64,000 bases of DNA from positions 336,534-400,533 of the forward strand of contig JAUIAP010000002.1 of NCBI GenBank assembly GCA_030425205.1, given 5' to 3'. Below the pieces are notes generated by a model. That model had not been told where the DNA came from, ran no database searches, and worked only from the letters and a program-made list of their open reading frames with translations. Positions 18,065-27,235 of the stretch are shown piece after piece. How positions within the stretch are numbered: position 1 is the first letter of the stretch; each line of letters starts with the position of its first letter. Made by a program: the position numbers and the translations under genes. Source of the stretch: Anaerolineae bacterium (lineage in GTDB: Bacteria > Chloroflexota > Anaerolineae > Promineifilales > Promineifilaceae).

Positions 18065-19039
18065 TTATGCCCCTCCTCCCTCTGGATAAATATGATCATA
18101 AAGCGAATCCAACGCGGGATCGGGTGACTCATTTGCAAACTCAACGGCTGCGTCTACCTCTTGCTGCACGTCGTCTTGAATTGCCTTGAGATCGCTTTCA
18201 CTCACGTCGAAGTTTTCGAGGAGGTGTCTTTGTAGATTGGCGATAGGATCATTGGTGCCGCGCCATTCGTCCAACTCTTCGCGAGTACGATATTTGGTGC
18301 GGTCGCCGATGCTGTGACCTTCATAACGATAGGTCATCATTTCAAGTAAACGGGGGCCATTGCCGGCGCGGATTTCGGCAAGTTCGGCCGATGTTGCCTC
18401 ATAAACCGCCAAAATATCCTGTCCATCAACCTGCCGCGCTGGAATCTCATACCCAGCCGCCTTTTTCGTGATGCTGTCGACGGCCGACGCCTTGTCAATC
18501 ACCGTCCCCATCCCGTATTTGTTGTTCTCTGTGACGAAGAGAACGGGGAGTCCCCAGACTTTTGCCATATTTGCCGCTTCGTGGAAGTAGCCGATATTGG
18601 TCGCGCCTTCGCCAAAGTAGGTGAGTGAGGCGTTATCTGACTTGCGATATTTCTCCGCAAGCGCAAAACCGACACCGAGTGGGATTTGTCCACCAACGAT
18701 GCCATAGCCACCCCAAAACAGCTTGTCTTTGTCAGCAATGTGCATCGAGCCGCCGCGTCCACCGCTTGCGCCCGTCGCCTTGCCCATCAATTCCGCCATC
18801 ACATACTTAGCATCAATGCCGCACGCCAGCGCATGGGCATGATCGCGGTACGCCGTGATGACGTGGTCGCCCTCTTGTCGCGCCATAATTGTGCCGACGG
18901 CGACAGCCTCCTGTCCGATGTAGAGGTGGAGAAACCCCTTAATTTTTCCTTCGAGTTGGTACAGTTCATCGCAGCGCTCCTCAAAACGGCGAATCAAAAC
19001 CATCATTCTGTACCACTCCAATAATGTACTTTTGTCCAT
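18065..19039 (-). CDS. pdhA: Pyruvate dehydrogenase E1 component, alpha subunit
   Basis: 324 residues, first gene of pdhABC, with AAGGAG upstream of the ATG. The thiamine-diphosphate motif appears as YFGEGATNIG...VTENN; the usual GDG is GEG here, a mild substitution. The phosphorylation-loop-like YRYEGHSIGD and the N-terminal RRFEERCDELY fit E1 alpha. It decarboxylates pyruvate and passes the hydroxyethyl group to the E2 lipoyl arm. The 19040-19281 spacer upstream contains several ACGATA repeats on the minus strand and probably the promoter, but no clear -35/-10 pair stands out. Confidence 0.95.
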   Translation of the reverse strand: MDKSTLLEWYRMMVLIRRFEERCDELYQLEGKIKGFLHLYIGQEAVAVGTIMARQEGDHVITAYRDHAHALACGIDAKYVMAELMGKATGASGGRGGSMHIADKDKLFWGGYGIVGGQIPLGVGFALAEKYRKSDNASLTYFGEGATNIGYFHEAANMAKVWGLPVLFVTENNKYGMGTVIDKASAVDSITKKAAGYEIPARQVDGQDILAVYEATSAELAEIRAGNGPRLLEMMTYRYEGHSIGDRTKYRTREELDEWRGTNDPIANLQRHLLENFDVSESDLKAIQDDVQQEVDAAVEFANESPDPALDSLYDHIYPEGGGA

Positions 19040-19281
19040 ATGAACTCCTTATCGTTAGAATCCTAGAAAATGTGTATCGGGATTGATACGTCCAGATACG
19101 ACTTCTTATCGTGTGAAGTGGTGATTTATGTGCTAATCGTGGGGATATTATCGTGTATATAGCTCTCTTTAACCAGTTTAACAGGCAGATTGAAAACAGC
19201 GTAGGATGCGCTGCTGAATTAAATTAGATATTGATTTTGAATTGATTGGGCATGGACGTTCCTGTCGATTTGATTCGGGGG

Positions 19282-20769
19282 CTAGTATACAGGTTTTTCG
19301 ACAGGAATGTAGACATTAAATTCAGTTTGCTGAGATTGGGACGTGACGGTGATTTTGCCATGATGGGCAGCAACGATGGCGTGAACGATGGCGAGTCCAA
19401 GTCCACTGCCGGGATAGGGGGCCGCATTGGGGGCGCGATGAAATCGGCCGAAAATTCCCTCAACATCCGTGATCCCAATCCCCGTATCACGCACTTGCAG
19501 CATCCCATCGGCCGATAGTTCAACGGTGACCTGTCCACCCGCTGGCGTAAATTTAAGCGCGTTGTCTAATAAATTATCAAACACCTGCTGTAACTGTGCC
19601 GCATTTCCATTGACCCAAACGGAATGATCGGGCAATGAAAACCTGAAATCGATCTCCGCCTGTTCTGCCCGTGCCGCGATCAATTCAAAGCGCGAACGCA
19701 GCAATGCGGTCCAGTCTATTATTGTCATAGCGGGAGATTGCAGCGCGTTATCTAAGCGGGAGAGCGTCAGTAAATCTTCGCTGATGCGCTGTAAGTGGCG
19801 CACCTGCTGCTGTGCGGCTGCGGTGTGGTTGTCGGGCTGTCTAATCAGTTCGAGTCGGGTTCGTAGGGCGGTCAATGGCGTATGCAGTTCATGCGCTGCA
19901 TCGGCGACAAACTGTTGCAACGTCGCAATCGTGCGCTCAACCTGATCGGCCATTTGGTTGAATGTCTGACCTAATTCGCCTAACTCGTCGCGTCGGACAA
20001 TCGCCGTGCGCGTTGATAAATCGCCCGCCGCCATTTCACGTGCCGATTGGGTTAGCGATGTCAATGGGCGCGTCAAACGTGCGCTGGCAAACCAGCCGAC
20101 CAATGCGGCCAGCAGGACGGCCACCAGACCAGCCACGCCGATTCCCCACGTAACACTTTGCAAAATGGTGCGACCATAGGCGAGGCCACTCGAAAGCTCA
20201 ACCCGACCAACCGCTTGGCGCTGTAAGTTGTAAATGGGTGCGCTGGCGATCTGTGCAGAGCGGGGCGTTTCGGCCGAATCGCCCCCCACAAACGCCAATG
20301 GCCCGATGATTCCCTCGACCTCTTCTTCCTCGCCCAGCAGAGTCGTCTCCTGTGTAATGCTCCCCTGCGAATCTTCAAGCACCAGTAACGTCGTGCGTGA
20401 GTCTGTCCCAAAAGTCTGCCGCACTGATTGCAGTACGTCGTCTAACTGGACTTCAAACGTCGTTGACGCGACCGCCTGATGGGATTGTGGCGAACCTGAA
20501 TCGACCAATGGCTCCCCTGCCGCATCAAAAATGACTACGCGTGTCTGTGTTAAAAAGGAGAACACATTGACTTGAGTCTGTAGTCGTTCCCTATCATCAA
20601 TAAAATCGATTGCCACCTCGGCAATCGCCTTTGCGTTGCGTTCGACATATTGTTGCTCTTGCGCATCATAGTAGGCACGCAGTGTTGCCAGCAGCACGAT
20701 TGAAACAGCCAAAACCGCTATCAGGGCGATAGCGGCATAGGTGAGGGAGAGTTGTTTTCTGATCGACAC
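19282..20769 (-). CDS. Membrane sensor histidine kinase (HAMP-HisKA-HATPase)
   Basis: 495 residues with two membrane helices (about 10-30 and 190-215) flanking an extracellular sensor of about 150 residues. A HAMP segment (ARLTRPLTSLTQSAREMAAG) follows, then HisKA with the phospho-acceptor in AAHELHTPLTALRTRLELI, and HATPase with NLLDNALKF, VRDTGIGI and GSGLGLAIVHAIV. The start codon is GTG (GTG TCG ATC AGA). It pairs with the OmpR-type regulator at 21623-22321, but an exported protein is encoded between the two. The usual order would place regulator and kinase side by side. Confidence 0.93.
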   Translation of the reverse strand: MSIRKQLSLTYAAIALIAVLAVSIVLLATLRAYYDAQEQQYVERNAKAIAEVAIDFIDDRERLQTQVNVFSFLTQTRVVIFDAAGEPLVDSGSPQSHQAVASTTFEVQLDDVLQSVRQTFGTDSRTTLLVLEDSQGSITQETTLLGEEEEVEGIIGPLAFVGGDSAETPRSAQIASAPIYNLQRQAVGRVELSSGLAYGRTILQSVTWGIGVAGLVAVLLAALVGWFASARLTRPLTSLTQSAREMAAGDLSTRTAIVRRDELGELGQTFNQMADQVERTIATLQQFVADAAHELHTPLTALRTRLELIRQPDNHTAAAQQQVRHLQRISEDLLTLSRLDNALQSPAMTIIDWTALLRSRFELIAARAEQAEIDFRFSLPDHSVWVNGNAAQLQQVFDNLLDNALKFTPAGGQVTVELSADGMLQVRDTGIGITDVEGIFGRFHRAPNAAPYPGSGLGLAIVHAIVAAHHGKITVTSQSQQTEFNVYIPVEKPVY

Positions 20770-20788
20770 GATTAATACTAAACAGTGG

Positions 20789-20830
20789 GTCGGTGAGCGG
20801 GAAAGGTTGTTTTATTTCCCGCTCACCGAC
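20789..20830. terminator. Strong hairpin between the exported protein and the kinase gene
   Basis: A perfect 16-bp stem (20789-20804 with 20815-20830) with a 10-base loop, starting 7 bases beyond the stop of the 196-residue protein gene. No long T tract follows on the minus strand. It may attenuate rather than abolish read-through into the kinase gene, or protect the upstream mRNA from 3' decay. Confidence 0.6.
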
Positions 20831-20836
20831 GACTAT

Positions 20837-21427
20837 CTACTTGATCGCTTCGTATACCAGTACATCTGCCACCAAAACGCCATCGTCAAACGTTCCCCAT
20901 GCGCGGATATAGGTGTTGTCGGTGAGTTCATCGAGCGAGCCAGCAACGACGCTGCTTGGAATTGTGACTGACCCTGCTGCTAACATCTCGGCCGTCACGT
21001 CAGGATGCTCTGTGATGTCAGCGTAGATGGTTGTTGCATCGGTGACGCGCAGCTGCACTTCGTCACCACTGTGCGATGCGTTGATGGTGGTGACGGGTTC
21101 TGCGTCGTTGATGGCTTCGACACTGGCCTCGACTTCGATGGCACCTTCGCCAACGGTCAGCAGATCGCCAGCGCGGGCGACAAACAGACCAGCACGGTTG
21201 GGCGTTGTGTCTGGCAGTTCGTCTGCCCGTTCAAACGTCATTTCGACCGTGCCGCTCGTTGTCTCGCCATTGATATTCTCTTCAACGGCAATGATGATCG
21301 TCTTGTCGCCGCTGCCACTGATCGCTTGTGCGGCGACGGGTTGACCGTTAAAAAGGGCCGTGTAGATGCCAAAGGCACTGATGGCGACGACAAAAACTGC
21401 AAGTGAAAGTGTGAATAATTTTCGCAT
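20837..21427 (-). CDS. Exported protein of unknown function between regulator and kinase
   Basis: 196 residues. An N-terminal signal sequence or anchor (MRKLFTLSLAVFVVAISAFG...) is followed by a soluble, acidic, beta-rich domain with no Cys. The start is backed by CGGAGG 10 bases upstream. Segments such as SGDEVQLRVTDATTIYADIT and AWGTFDDGVLVADVLVYEAI suggest small OB-like or DUF5666-like repeats, the latter being known from exported bacterial proteins; this is a guess from pattern. Position between a response regulator and a sensor kinase suggests it helps sense, or is the main target of, that system. Confidence 0.75.
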   Translation of the reverse strand: MRKLFTLSLAVFVVAISAFGIYTALFNGQPVAAQAISGSGDKTIIIAVEENINGETTSGTVEMTFERADELPDTTPNRAGLFVARAGDLLTVGEGAIEVEASVEAINDAEPVTTINASHSGDEVQLRVTDATTIYADITEHPDVTAEMLAAGSVTIPSSVVAGSLDELTDNTYIRAWGTFDDGVLVADVLVYEAIK

Positions 21428-21543
21428 GATAGTGAACCTCCGTGTTCTTAAAGTTTGCTGCGATGATTTAAGTATAGGAGGGCGGAATTGCAGCGGGGTT
21501 GCGGGGTGGTTACGGAGTTGTAATCTTTGGTAACGGTTTGGGA

Positions 21544-21620
21544 GCGGATTGCGACGGTGCGTATTGCGTGTTGCGTATTGCGTGGTGCGTATCCAGAGGT
21601 ATTATGCTCCACGCAATATG
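21544..21620. repeat. Inverted tandem-heptad hairpin, copy D (asymmetric)
   Basis: The left arm carries seven degenerate heptads of the type GCGTATT GCGTGTT GCGTATT GCGTGGT GCGTATC. The right arm is short (ATGCTCCACGCAATATG). The heptad core is the same as in copy B. It lies just past the stop of the response regulator on the minus strand. The remainder of the 21428-21622 spacer has a TATACT that could be the -10 of the exported-protein gene. Confidence 0.72.
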
Positions 21621-21622
21621 TC

Positions 21623-22321
21623 TTATCCCGCGTAGTCATTCAAGCGATAGCCAATTCCCGGCACTGTTAAAATGATCGTTGGCGCGCTCGGTTCAGGCTC
21701 GACTTTTTCGCGTAGTCGACGAATATGTACATTGACGGTACGTTCGTTTTCGACGCCATGCACATCGTCCCAGACGGCGGCGAGCAGTTGACGGCGCGAA
21801 AGGGCTTGTCCAGCATGTTTGGCGAGATAGACGAAGAGACGATATTCAGTGGGGGTTAGGTTGAGCGGGGTGTTGGCGCGGCGAATTTCGGCCGATTCCA
21901 TATCTACCACCAAGTCGGCAACATGCAATAGATTACTCTCTCCGCTCGCCAGCTCCCCATAGGCGCGCCGCAAATTTGCCCGCACCCGCGCCACCAGTTC
22001 GCGCAAACTGTATGGCTTTGTCATGTAATCGTCTGCACCCATCTCCAGCCCCAGCACTTTGTCCAACTCATCACGGCGTGCCGTCAACATCAAAACGGGC
22101 ATTTTCATTCCTGCTTGGCGCAACTGACGGCAAACGTCAAACCCAGTTATATCGGGCAGGCGCACATCAAGAATGATCATCTCTGGCGCGTGAATGCGTG
22201 CCGCGGTCAGACCATCCGCGCCGGTGCTGCGCCAGTGCACGCTATACCCTTCCTGAACCAAGCCGTCGCGCAGACTGCTGGCGACGGCAGGATCATCTTC
22301 AATCAATAGGAGTTCCGTCAT
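21623..22321 (-). CDS. OmpR-family response regulator
   Basis: 232 residues: receiver (LLLIEDDPAVASSL, acceptor Asp in MIILDVRLPD, Lys in YMTKPYS) and winged-helix output (VDMESAEIRRANTPLNLTPT...RTVNVHIRRLREKVEP...LTVPGIGYRLND). The ATG at 22321 overlaps the stop of the upstream 119-residue protein gene as ATGA, so translation is coupled to a gene for a surface-anchored protein. The cognate kinase is most likely the membrane kinase at 19282-20769. Confidence 0.93.
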   Translation of the reverse strand: MTELLLIEDDPAVASSLRDGLVQEGYSVHWRSTGADGLTAARIHAPEMIILDVRLPDITGFDVCRQLRQAGMKMPVLMLTARRDELDKVLGLEMGADDYMTKPYSLRELVARVRANLRRAYGELASGESNLLHVADLVVDMESAEIRRANTPLNLTPTEYRLFVYLAKHAGQALSRRQLLAAVWDDVHGVENERTVNVHIRRLREKVEPEPSAPTIILTVPGIGYRLNDYAG

Positions 22322-22677
22322 CGACTCCGTCTCCGTAACCACAGTGATAGGCAAAACAGCGTTAAGGCAAGCGTAGTGAGTAGCCAAAATGGTGTGACGT
22401 TAATTTCGGCCGATTCTCCCAACAGTTTAACTGCCGTCGGTGTTCCCTGCCCTCCCGCAAAATAAAATCCATTCGAGAGTCTGAAACTCCCGCTCGTTAG
22501 CTGGCTTGTGGCGGGCTGTCCGAACGTGCCACGCACGTGGAAGTTCGTCGAGCTTGCCGTTGCACTGCTGACCACCACCGAGCGTTGCTTAACAAAGTTG
22601 GGAGATGATCCCTGAGCCGCGACAAGCCCAATGGGAACGATTGCGATTAGGAATAAAAATAGCACGATGCGTTTCAT
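22318..22677 (-). CDS. Small surface protein with C-terminal PTAV-TM tail
   Basis: 119 residues: signal peptide (MKRIVLFLFLIAIVPIGLVAAQG), a mature domain of about 60 residues (FVKQRSVVVSSATASSTNFH, FRLSNGFYFAGG), then PTAVKLLGESAEINVT, a membrane segment (FWLLTTLALTLFCLSLWL) and the basic tail RRRSR. The tail pattern of motif, spacer, hydrophobic helix and Arg resembles cell-surface sorting signals, and PTAV recurs in three other exported proteins of this window. GGAG precedes the ATG. It sits between the 487-residue surface protein and the response regulator, overlapping the latter by 4 bases. Confidence 0.8.
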   Translation of the reverse strand: MKRIVLFLFLIAIVPIGLVAAQGSSPNFVKQRSVVVSSATASSTNFHVRGTFGQPATSQLTSGSFRLSNGFYFAGGQGTPTAVKLLGESAEINVTPFWLLTTLALTLFCLSLWLRRRSR

Positions 22678-22686
22678 GATGGTCTC

Positions 22687-24150
22687 CTAATCGACATCGA
22701 CGAAAACGGGGATCGTTCCATTTTCGACATCTATTTCGCCCGCGACCTTTCCGATCACAATGCCGTCATCACTCGACCGACCCAGTGTACCATCGGCCGA
22801 AATTGCAATCTTATCCCCAATCTGAAAACTCGTTCCACGCGCAAGGCTCGACACGTTGACGGCGGGGGCTAATCCATTCGTGATGACGATAAAGTAGCCG
22901 TTGGGTGCAATTGTGCCGCTGGTGGGGTTGAAATCGACGTAGCTGCTGCCATCGTGGTCGGTGATAGTTTCAGCCGAAATCGCCTCCCCTGCCACCCCGA
23001 CGACACCGTTACGATTTTCCGCGTCCACCTTTGCCAACCCCAACAATGCTTCTCCATTCTCTGGATTTTCTGCCACCCCGACTATCGCCACCAGATCACC
23101 GGGCGCAATCGTTGCTGTGCCTAAGTTGACAACGAGCGACTGCGTTCGCCCACCACGATCTATGACGTTGGATGCGCTGATCCCAGCCCCTAAGCCAAAG
23201 TAGGCATCATATTGACCACTTTTCCCCGTGACATACATTCCGCGATAGTTGGTACTATAAATCCTTGCGCCATAACCCGCCTGATTTGATGGGTCGGTTC
23301 CGCGTGCATAAAGCCCTTTGCCACCTTCAAAATAACCGCCCTCGTTGAAGAAGCTATAGCTGTCGGACGTATCTCCACGTCCGTAAACTCCCACGCCTCG
23401 ATTGCTCTGTCCATAAACTCCGGGCGCAAGAATGTTGTCATGGGTACGGTCTGCACCACTATAGCCATATGCACCAATTCCGTTGGTGCTATAAAAATAC
23501 CCCCCATACCCTTCATTGGGGTTGCTGCCTCCGTCAAATCCATAAACAGCGTACCCATTCTGGGTTTGCCCATAGATGGCACGTCCGTTGTTAGCAAGTC
23601 CATAGATAGCGTTACCCGTCGTCGATTGACCCGTAATTGCACCCCGGTTAAACGCAAACCCATCATTATTCATGTGAACCTCAACGGTGTAGTTGTTGAA
23701 TGTATCGCTACCCGTCGCCTTGATGATTGCGCCGGGTCGCAGGGAATGGGCATACGGGGCAGGCAAAATTTCTTGACGTGGCGTGAGCAGTTCACCGCTG
23801 ACATATTGTGCCATCCAAAGTTCTTCGCCGTTGAAATTGGAGGGGTCAATCGCCAATCTTGTCTCAAACAGGCCATCGGTCACGCCGACGTTGAATGTGC
23901 CGCTGTCCCAGAGCAGCGTGCCGCCAGCGGCAGCGTTATAGAGGATAAAGCGCATGGGGTATGTGCCGTTGAGCGCGTTGTTACTCGGGTTGGTGAGGTA
24001 ACCTTGATAGGAAACTGCACCGTCCACAGCCGCGTCAGGAGCGCGATTTTCGGCCGAAATTAAGCTCGGCCAGTAGGCGCCCAGCGCGCCTAGAAAAATC
24101 ATTGCCGCCGTAATTGTCAAAATCTGAGGAAATAAACTATGCTGTTTCAT
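22687..24150 (-). CDS. Large exported protein with VYG/IYG repeats
   Basis: 487 residues with an N-terminal signal or anchor (QILTITAAMIFLGALGAYWP). Residues 40-150 form a recognisable unit (AVSYQGYLTNPSNNALNGTY...LLWDSGTFNVGVTDGLFETRL), common at the N-terminus of bacterial surface and tail-fibre-like proteins. Residues 165-330 are Gly/Tyr/Asn-rich repeats (NAIYGLANNGRAIYGQTQNG, GVYGQSNRGVGVYGRGD) that may form a trimeric beta-structured shaft. The C-terminal part has a chaperone-like or peptidase-like look (TQSLVVNLGTATIAPGDLVA) but no anchor. The operon continues into the small PTAV protein and the two-component genes. Confidence 0.8.
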   Translation of the reverse strand: MKQHSLFPQILTITAAMIFLGALGAYWPSLISAENRAPDAAVDGAVSYQGYLTNPSNNALNGTYPMRFILYNAAAGGTLLWDSGTFNVGVTDGLFETRLAIDPSNFNGEELWMAQYVSGELLTPRQEILPAPYAHSLRPGAIIKATGSDTFNNYTVEVHMNNDGFAFNRGAITGQSTTGNAIYGLANNGRAIYGQTQNGYAVYGFDGGSNPNEGYGGYFYSTNGIGAYGYSGADRTHDNILAPGVYGQSNRGVGVYGRGDTSDSYSFFNEGGYFEGGKGLYARGTDPSNQAGYGARIYSTNYRGMYVTGKSGQYDAYFGLGAGISASNVIDRGGRTQSLVVNLGTATIAPGDLVAIVGVAENPENGEALLGLAKVDAENRNGVVGVAGEAISAETITDHDGSSYVDFNPTSGTIAPNGYFIVITNGLAPAVNVSSLARGTSFQIGDKIAISADGTLGRSSDDGIVIGKVAGEIDVENGTIPVFVDVD

Positions 24151-24195
24151 TGAATAGGCTCCATGTCTAAGGGATCGTGAATGGGTATATCCTTG

Positions 24196-26244
24196 TTAAT
24201 CGTTCTCTAATTGTAGTTGCAATATCAATGCTGGTTCATAATTTGGATCAACTGTTAAACTTTGCCGAACAGCAACACGTGCGGCCGCGAGGTTATTTTG
24301 TTGGAAGTAGGCCGTGGCAAGACCGAGATAGTTATCGGCCGAAGCTGTCCAGCGCACCGCCTCCAAAAACGCAGCCTCTGCACCCGTCGCATCGCCCATT
24401 TGCAGCCGCGCCCAGCCCAAAATTCCAAAGGCGACCCCGTCTGTTGCATCCAGATCGAAGGCATGTTCCGCTTGTTCAATTGCCAATGGAAACGCCCCTG
24501 CCCGCAGCGCAACATCGGCATAACGTTGATAGGTCAGGCCAATAGTTGGTGCCAGTTCAATCGCCTGTGCATAGGCGGCATAGGCCGCACTGATTTTGGC
24601 GGGATCGTTGTTGAATGCCCATGTTGCGTAAAGTGTGCCGAGTTGGTGCAGAATTTGTGGGTCTGATGGGCGCAACGATTGGGCGTGTAGGAGGTGGTTT
24701 TCGGCCGAAATATATTCCCCCAGCTGCATCTCTGTCACACCCAACGCCACCCAATAGGCCGCACGTTGCGGCTGCCAGCTTGTCGCCGTCGCATATTGCA
24801 CCGCGGCCCCATGCCAATCCCCTTGCCCCACTAGGCGCGTCCCTCGCCAACTCGCCGCATCCGCAAGTAAAGGCTTCCCACTCACTTGCCACCCCAAGCC
24901 AAATACGACAAGCACCCCAAGCCCCACACCCCAATAACGCCACCTTTCAGACTCGCCTTGATGCTCACGTGGTGCGAGATTGGCATCAATCAGCGCAGAT
25001 AACAGCACGGCCATTAGCAACCAAAATAACGTTGCCGTCGCGGCCACTTCAAATAAGAAGAGATTCCCCGCTAGCTGGGCGCAGATACTGGCGATACATG
25101 CTTGTAGCGTGCGGTTTTGGGTTTTTCGCTGTTGCCACAAAATGGTTCCCACTAGCGCAATCAAAAGTCCCGTTGCGACAACGCCATAAGACAACGACCA
25201 ATCGAGCAGCCAGTTATGCGCCCGATCGACGATCAGTCCGCGCCCCTGATAGTACACAAGCTCTGGTGGGTAGACGGCTGGAAAAATGAGTTCCAGCGTA
25301 TCGCCCCCGTACCCCAACCATGGACTGCGCCACAACAGCCCTAAGGATGCACGCCAAATCGTCCAGCGGGCAGCAATCGAGCCGCCACTTGCAATTCCGC
25401 GCATCACCACCCCTAACGTTCCCAGCAGTGTCAAAAATCCTAAACCGAGACCTATCCACAAACGCAACGCGCTCCCTCGCGCCTTTGAAAGGGTGGAGTG
25501 GGAGGGGAGGGTTGTCTTCAACCATGCGAATATTGCCAACCCCACTGCTAACGCAATCAATCCTGCCCGCGCTCGCGTCCCCACAATTACGGCGACCTCA
25601 ACTACCACTAACCCGGCCCATCCCAACTGCGCTAGCCCGTTTCTGCGCTCCTCTTCATGATTTTCACGGACGATCTCCGCCAACGTCAATGGAACCAACA
25701 TGGCGAGATAGGCAGCAGTGAAGTTCGATCGGCCGATCGTCGTCGCAATCCCCGTGCGCGCATCGGTCAACACCGAAAGCGGCTGCCAGCCCGCCAGCTG
25801 CGCCAGCCCAAACAGTCCAATCGGCACGCCCGTCCACACGATCACCCGCAACAGCCGCATGCGCATCTCGCGCGACAATTGCATCGACATGATCAAGAAT
25901 AGCAGCAAATAGACGAGCTGCGTCACAGCCCCACCTGCGCGTTCAAGGCTGCCAAACGTTGCAATATACCGATTGTCGCTCAGAAGTGTTGAGAGTGTGA
26001 TGATGCAGGCCAATGTCAGGCACAGAAGCATCACGTTGCGTGGCAGAGGGTTGTCTGGCTTCCGCCCGACGGTCGCGCCAAGCCAGATTGCCCCTAAAAG
26101 AAAAACAAGCGTCCGTAGCAGCCAAATTTTCGACGCTTCAAACTGCTGCTCAACCCATAGATTAACCCATAGTGGCGTGAGGAATGCGATTAAGAGCCAA
26201 ATTGTCTCTTGCCATTGCAGCGGTCGATCTTGTTGTTTCCCCAT
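24196..26244 (-). CDS. O-antigen ligase-like membrane protein with TPR tail
   Basis: 682 residues. About 11-12 membrane helices occupy residues 10-440. The large periplasmic/extracellular loop contains ARWTIWRASLGLLWRSPWLGYGGDTLELIF and DRAHNWLLDWSLSYG, matching the Wzy_C/O-antigen-ligase family that joins or polymerises surface glycans. The C-terminal 200 residues hold TPR-like repeats (AAYWVALGVTEMQLGEYISA, DPQILHQLGTLYATWAF, VAFGILGWARLQMGDATGAE). This fusion is common in Chloroflexota. It probably acts in exopolysaccharide or glycoprotein assembly. An SGNH hydrolase gene lies immediately upstream in the same direction. Confidence 0.87.
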   Translation of the reverse strand: MGKQQDRPLQWQETIWLLIAFLTPLWVNLWVEQQFEASKIWLLRTLVFLLGAIWLGATVGRKPDNPLPRNVMLLCLTLACIITLSTLLSDNRYIATFGSLERAGGAVTQLVYLLLFLIMSMQLSREMRMRLLRVIVWTGVPIGLFGLAQLAGWQPLSVLTDARTGIATTIGRSNFTAAYLAMLVPLTLAEIVRENHEEERRNGLAQLGWAGLVVVEVAVIVGTRARAGLIALAVGLAIFAWLKTTLPSHSTLSKARGSALRLWIGLGLGFLTLLGTLGVVMRGIASGGSIAARWTIWRASLGLLWRSPWLGYGGDTLELIFPAVYPPELVYYQGRGLIVDRAHNWLLDWSLSYGVVATGLLIALVGTILWQQRKTQNRTLQACIASICAQLAGNLFLFEVAATATLFWLLMAVLLSALIDANLAPREHQGESERWRYWGVGLGVLVVFGLGWQVSGKPLLADAASWRGTRLVGQGDWHGAAVQYATATSWQPQRAAYWVALGVTEMQLGEYISAENHLLHAQSLRPSDPQILHQLGTLYATWAFNNDPAKISAAYAAYAQAIELAPTIGLTYQRYADVALRAGAFPLAIEQAEHAFDLDATDGVAFGILGWARLQMGDATGAEAAFLEAVRWTASADNYLGLATAYFQQNNLAAARVAVRQSLTVDPNYEPALILQLQLEND

Positions 26245-26264
26245 TCATAGTTAGCGTCGTTGAG

Positions 26265-26987
26265 TCAATGATATGCTTCAACCAAGCTGTTTGCCCACTG
26301 ACGATAGCCATTAACACCGGGATGAAAGCCATCGCTTGAAAAAAATTGTCGCGTTGCAACCCCATTAAACGGCAGAAAGCGCACATCGCCAAGTGTCGCG
26401 GCAACTTCGGCCGAAACGCCATTCAGCACGCGACCACGCAGGGCCAACATCTGTCGCAAAGGCATTGGCAACGTGGGGAACTGTTGAAATGGTGGTACGG
26501 CCGAAAGCAAGACGGGCGCACGGTTGGTCGTCGCCCAAATTGCGGCGATCAACTCTGACAAGTCGCGTCCCCATTGACTGCGGCGGCGCAGTTGCAGTGC
26601 ATCGTTTGCGCCCAATGCGATCACTATCAGGTCAAATTCGATGCCCGTCAAGAGGGGGACTAGCTCTTCTCGTGCCTCTGCCGCACGAATGCCGCTGCGG
26701 GCGACAATGTGATAGTGAATCGGCCGATTTAACTTCTCTGCCAATCCACGCGCCGTTATCACCCCTAAACTTTCATCGACCGACTCAACCCCAACCCCTG
26801 CCGCCGTCGATTCACCAAAAACGAGCAGCGTGAACGGCTTCCCATCCCCCGCAATCACGCCAGACCGCTCACCTGTCGCCTCTGGCAACTGTGGAATGGT
26901 GCGCCGCAACTTCATCCCCTGCACGGCACAAATTGGCAGCGTCACGAGCGATGTAAGACTCGCAAATTGTGTCAATTGTTTAATCAT
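26265..26987 (-). CDS. SGNH/GDSL-type hydrolase
   Basis: 240 residues. Block I is FGESTAAGVG, with Glu in place of the usual Asp before Ser (GES instead of GDS), as in a branch of the family. The oxyanion-hole region is VIALGANDALQL, and the C-terminal catalytic pair is SSDGFHPGVNGY. An N-terminal hydrophobic stretch (TQFASLTSLVTLPICAVQGMKL) may be a membrane anchor. GGGAG precedes the ATG closely. It is likely an esterase or lipase. Its position before a ligase-like gene suggests O-acetyl or acyl trimming of a surface polymer (inference). Confidence 0.88.
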   Translation of the reverse strand: MIKQLTQFASLTSLVTLPICAVQGMKLRRTIPQLPEATGERSGVIAGDGKPFTLLVFGESTAAGVGVESVDESLGVITARGLAEKLNRPIHYHIVARSGIRAAEAREELVPLLTGIEFDLIVIALGANDALQLRRRSQWGRDLSELIAAIWATTNRAPVLLSAVPPFQQFPTLPMPLRQMLALRGRVLNGVSAEVAATLGDVRFLPFNGVATRQFFSSDGFHPGVNGYRQWANSLVEAYH

Positions 26988-27146
26988 AAGCTCCCTTTTA
27001 ACATAGACTTTTTGTGCAAAGGCAAATTTTAGCGCAGCCGCCCTGCATATTGTCCCTGCTTAAAACGAGTTCGCTGATTTTGTCGCCAAATTCACTTGGA
27101 AAAGCGGCCGTCCACTACAGTCCGGCCACCTGATCCCAATGATTAT

Positions 27147-27188
27147 GCGTGCATTGGGCGGCGAATGCCCCGCCTGATCAATGCACGC
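27147..27188. terminator. Hairpin downstream of the ABC exporter genes
   Basis: A 10-bp outer stem GCGTGCATTG (27147-27156) pairs with CAATGCACGC (27179-27188), with an inner GGCGG/CCGCC stem. It is 48 bases past the stop of the second exporter gene on the minus strand. The T tract is weak. The remaining 26988-27235 spacer holds no gene that I can see. Confidence 0.5.
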
Positions 27189-27235
27189 ACTAAGTTCTAT
27201 TGACATTTGAAGATAAGGGGCGAATTTGCAACAGC

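Noticed and set aside
19197..19213. Short hairpin CAGCG/CGCTG downstream of the sensor kinase as a terminator
   Set aside because: The stem has only 5 bp and a weak T tract; not distinguishable from chance.
24255..26422. Several plus-strand ORFs of 80-224 codons opposite the O-antigen-ligase-like and SGNH genes
   Set aside because: They are antisense frames kept open by the GC-rich codon pattern of the real genes, with low-complexity Pro/Arg/Ser composition.
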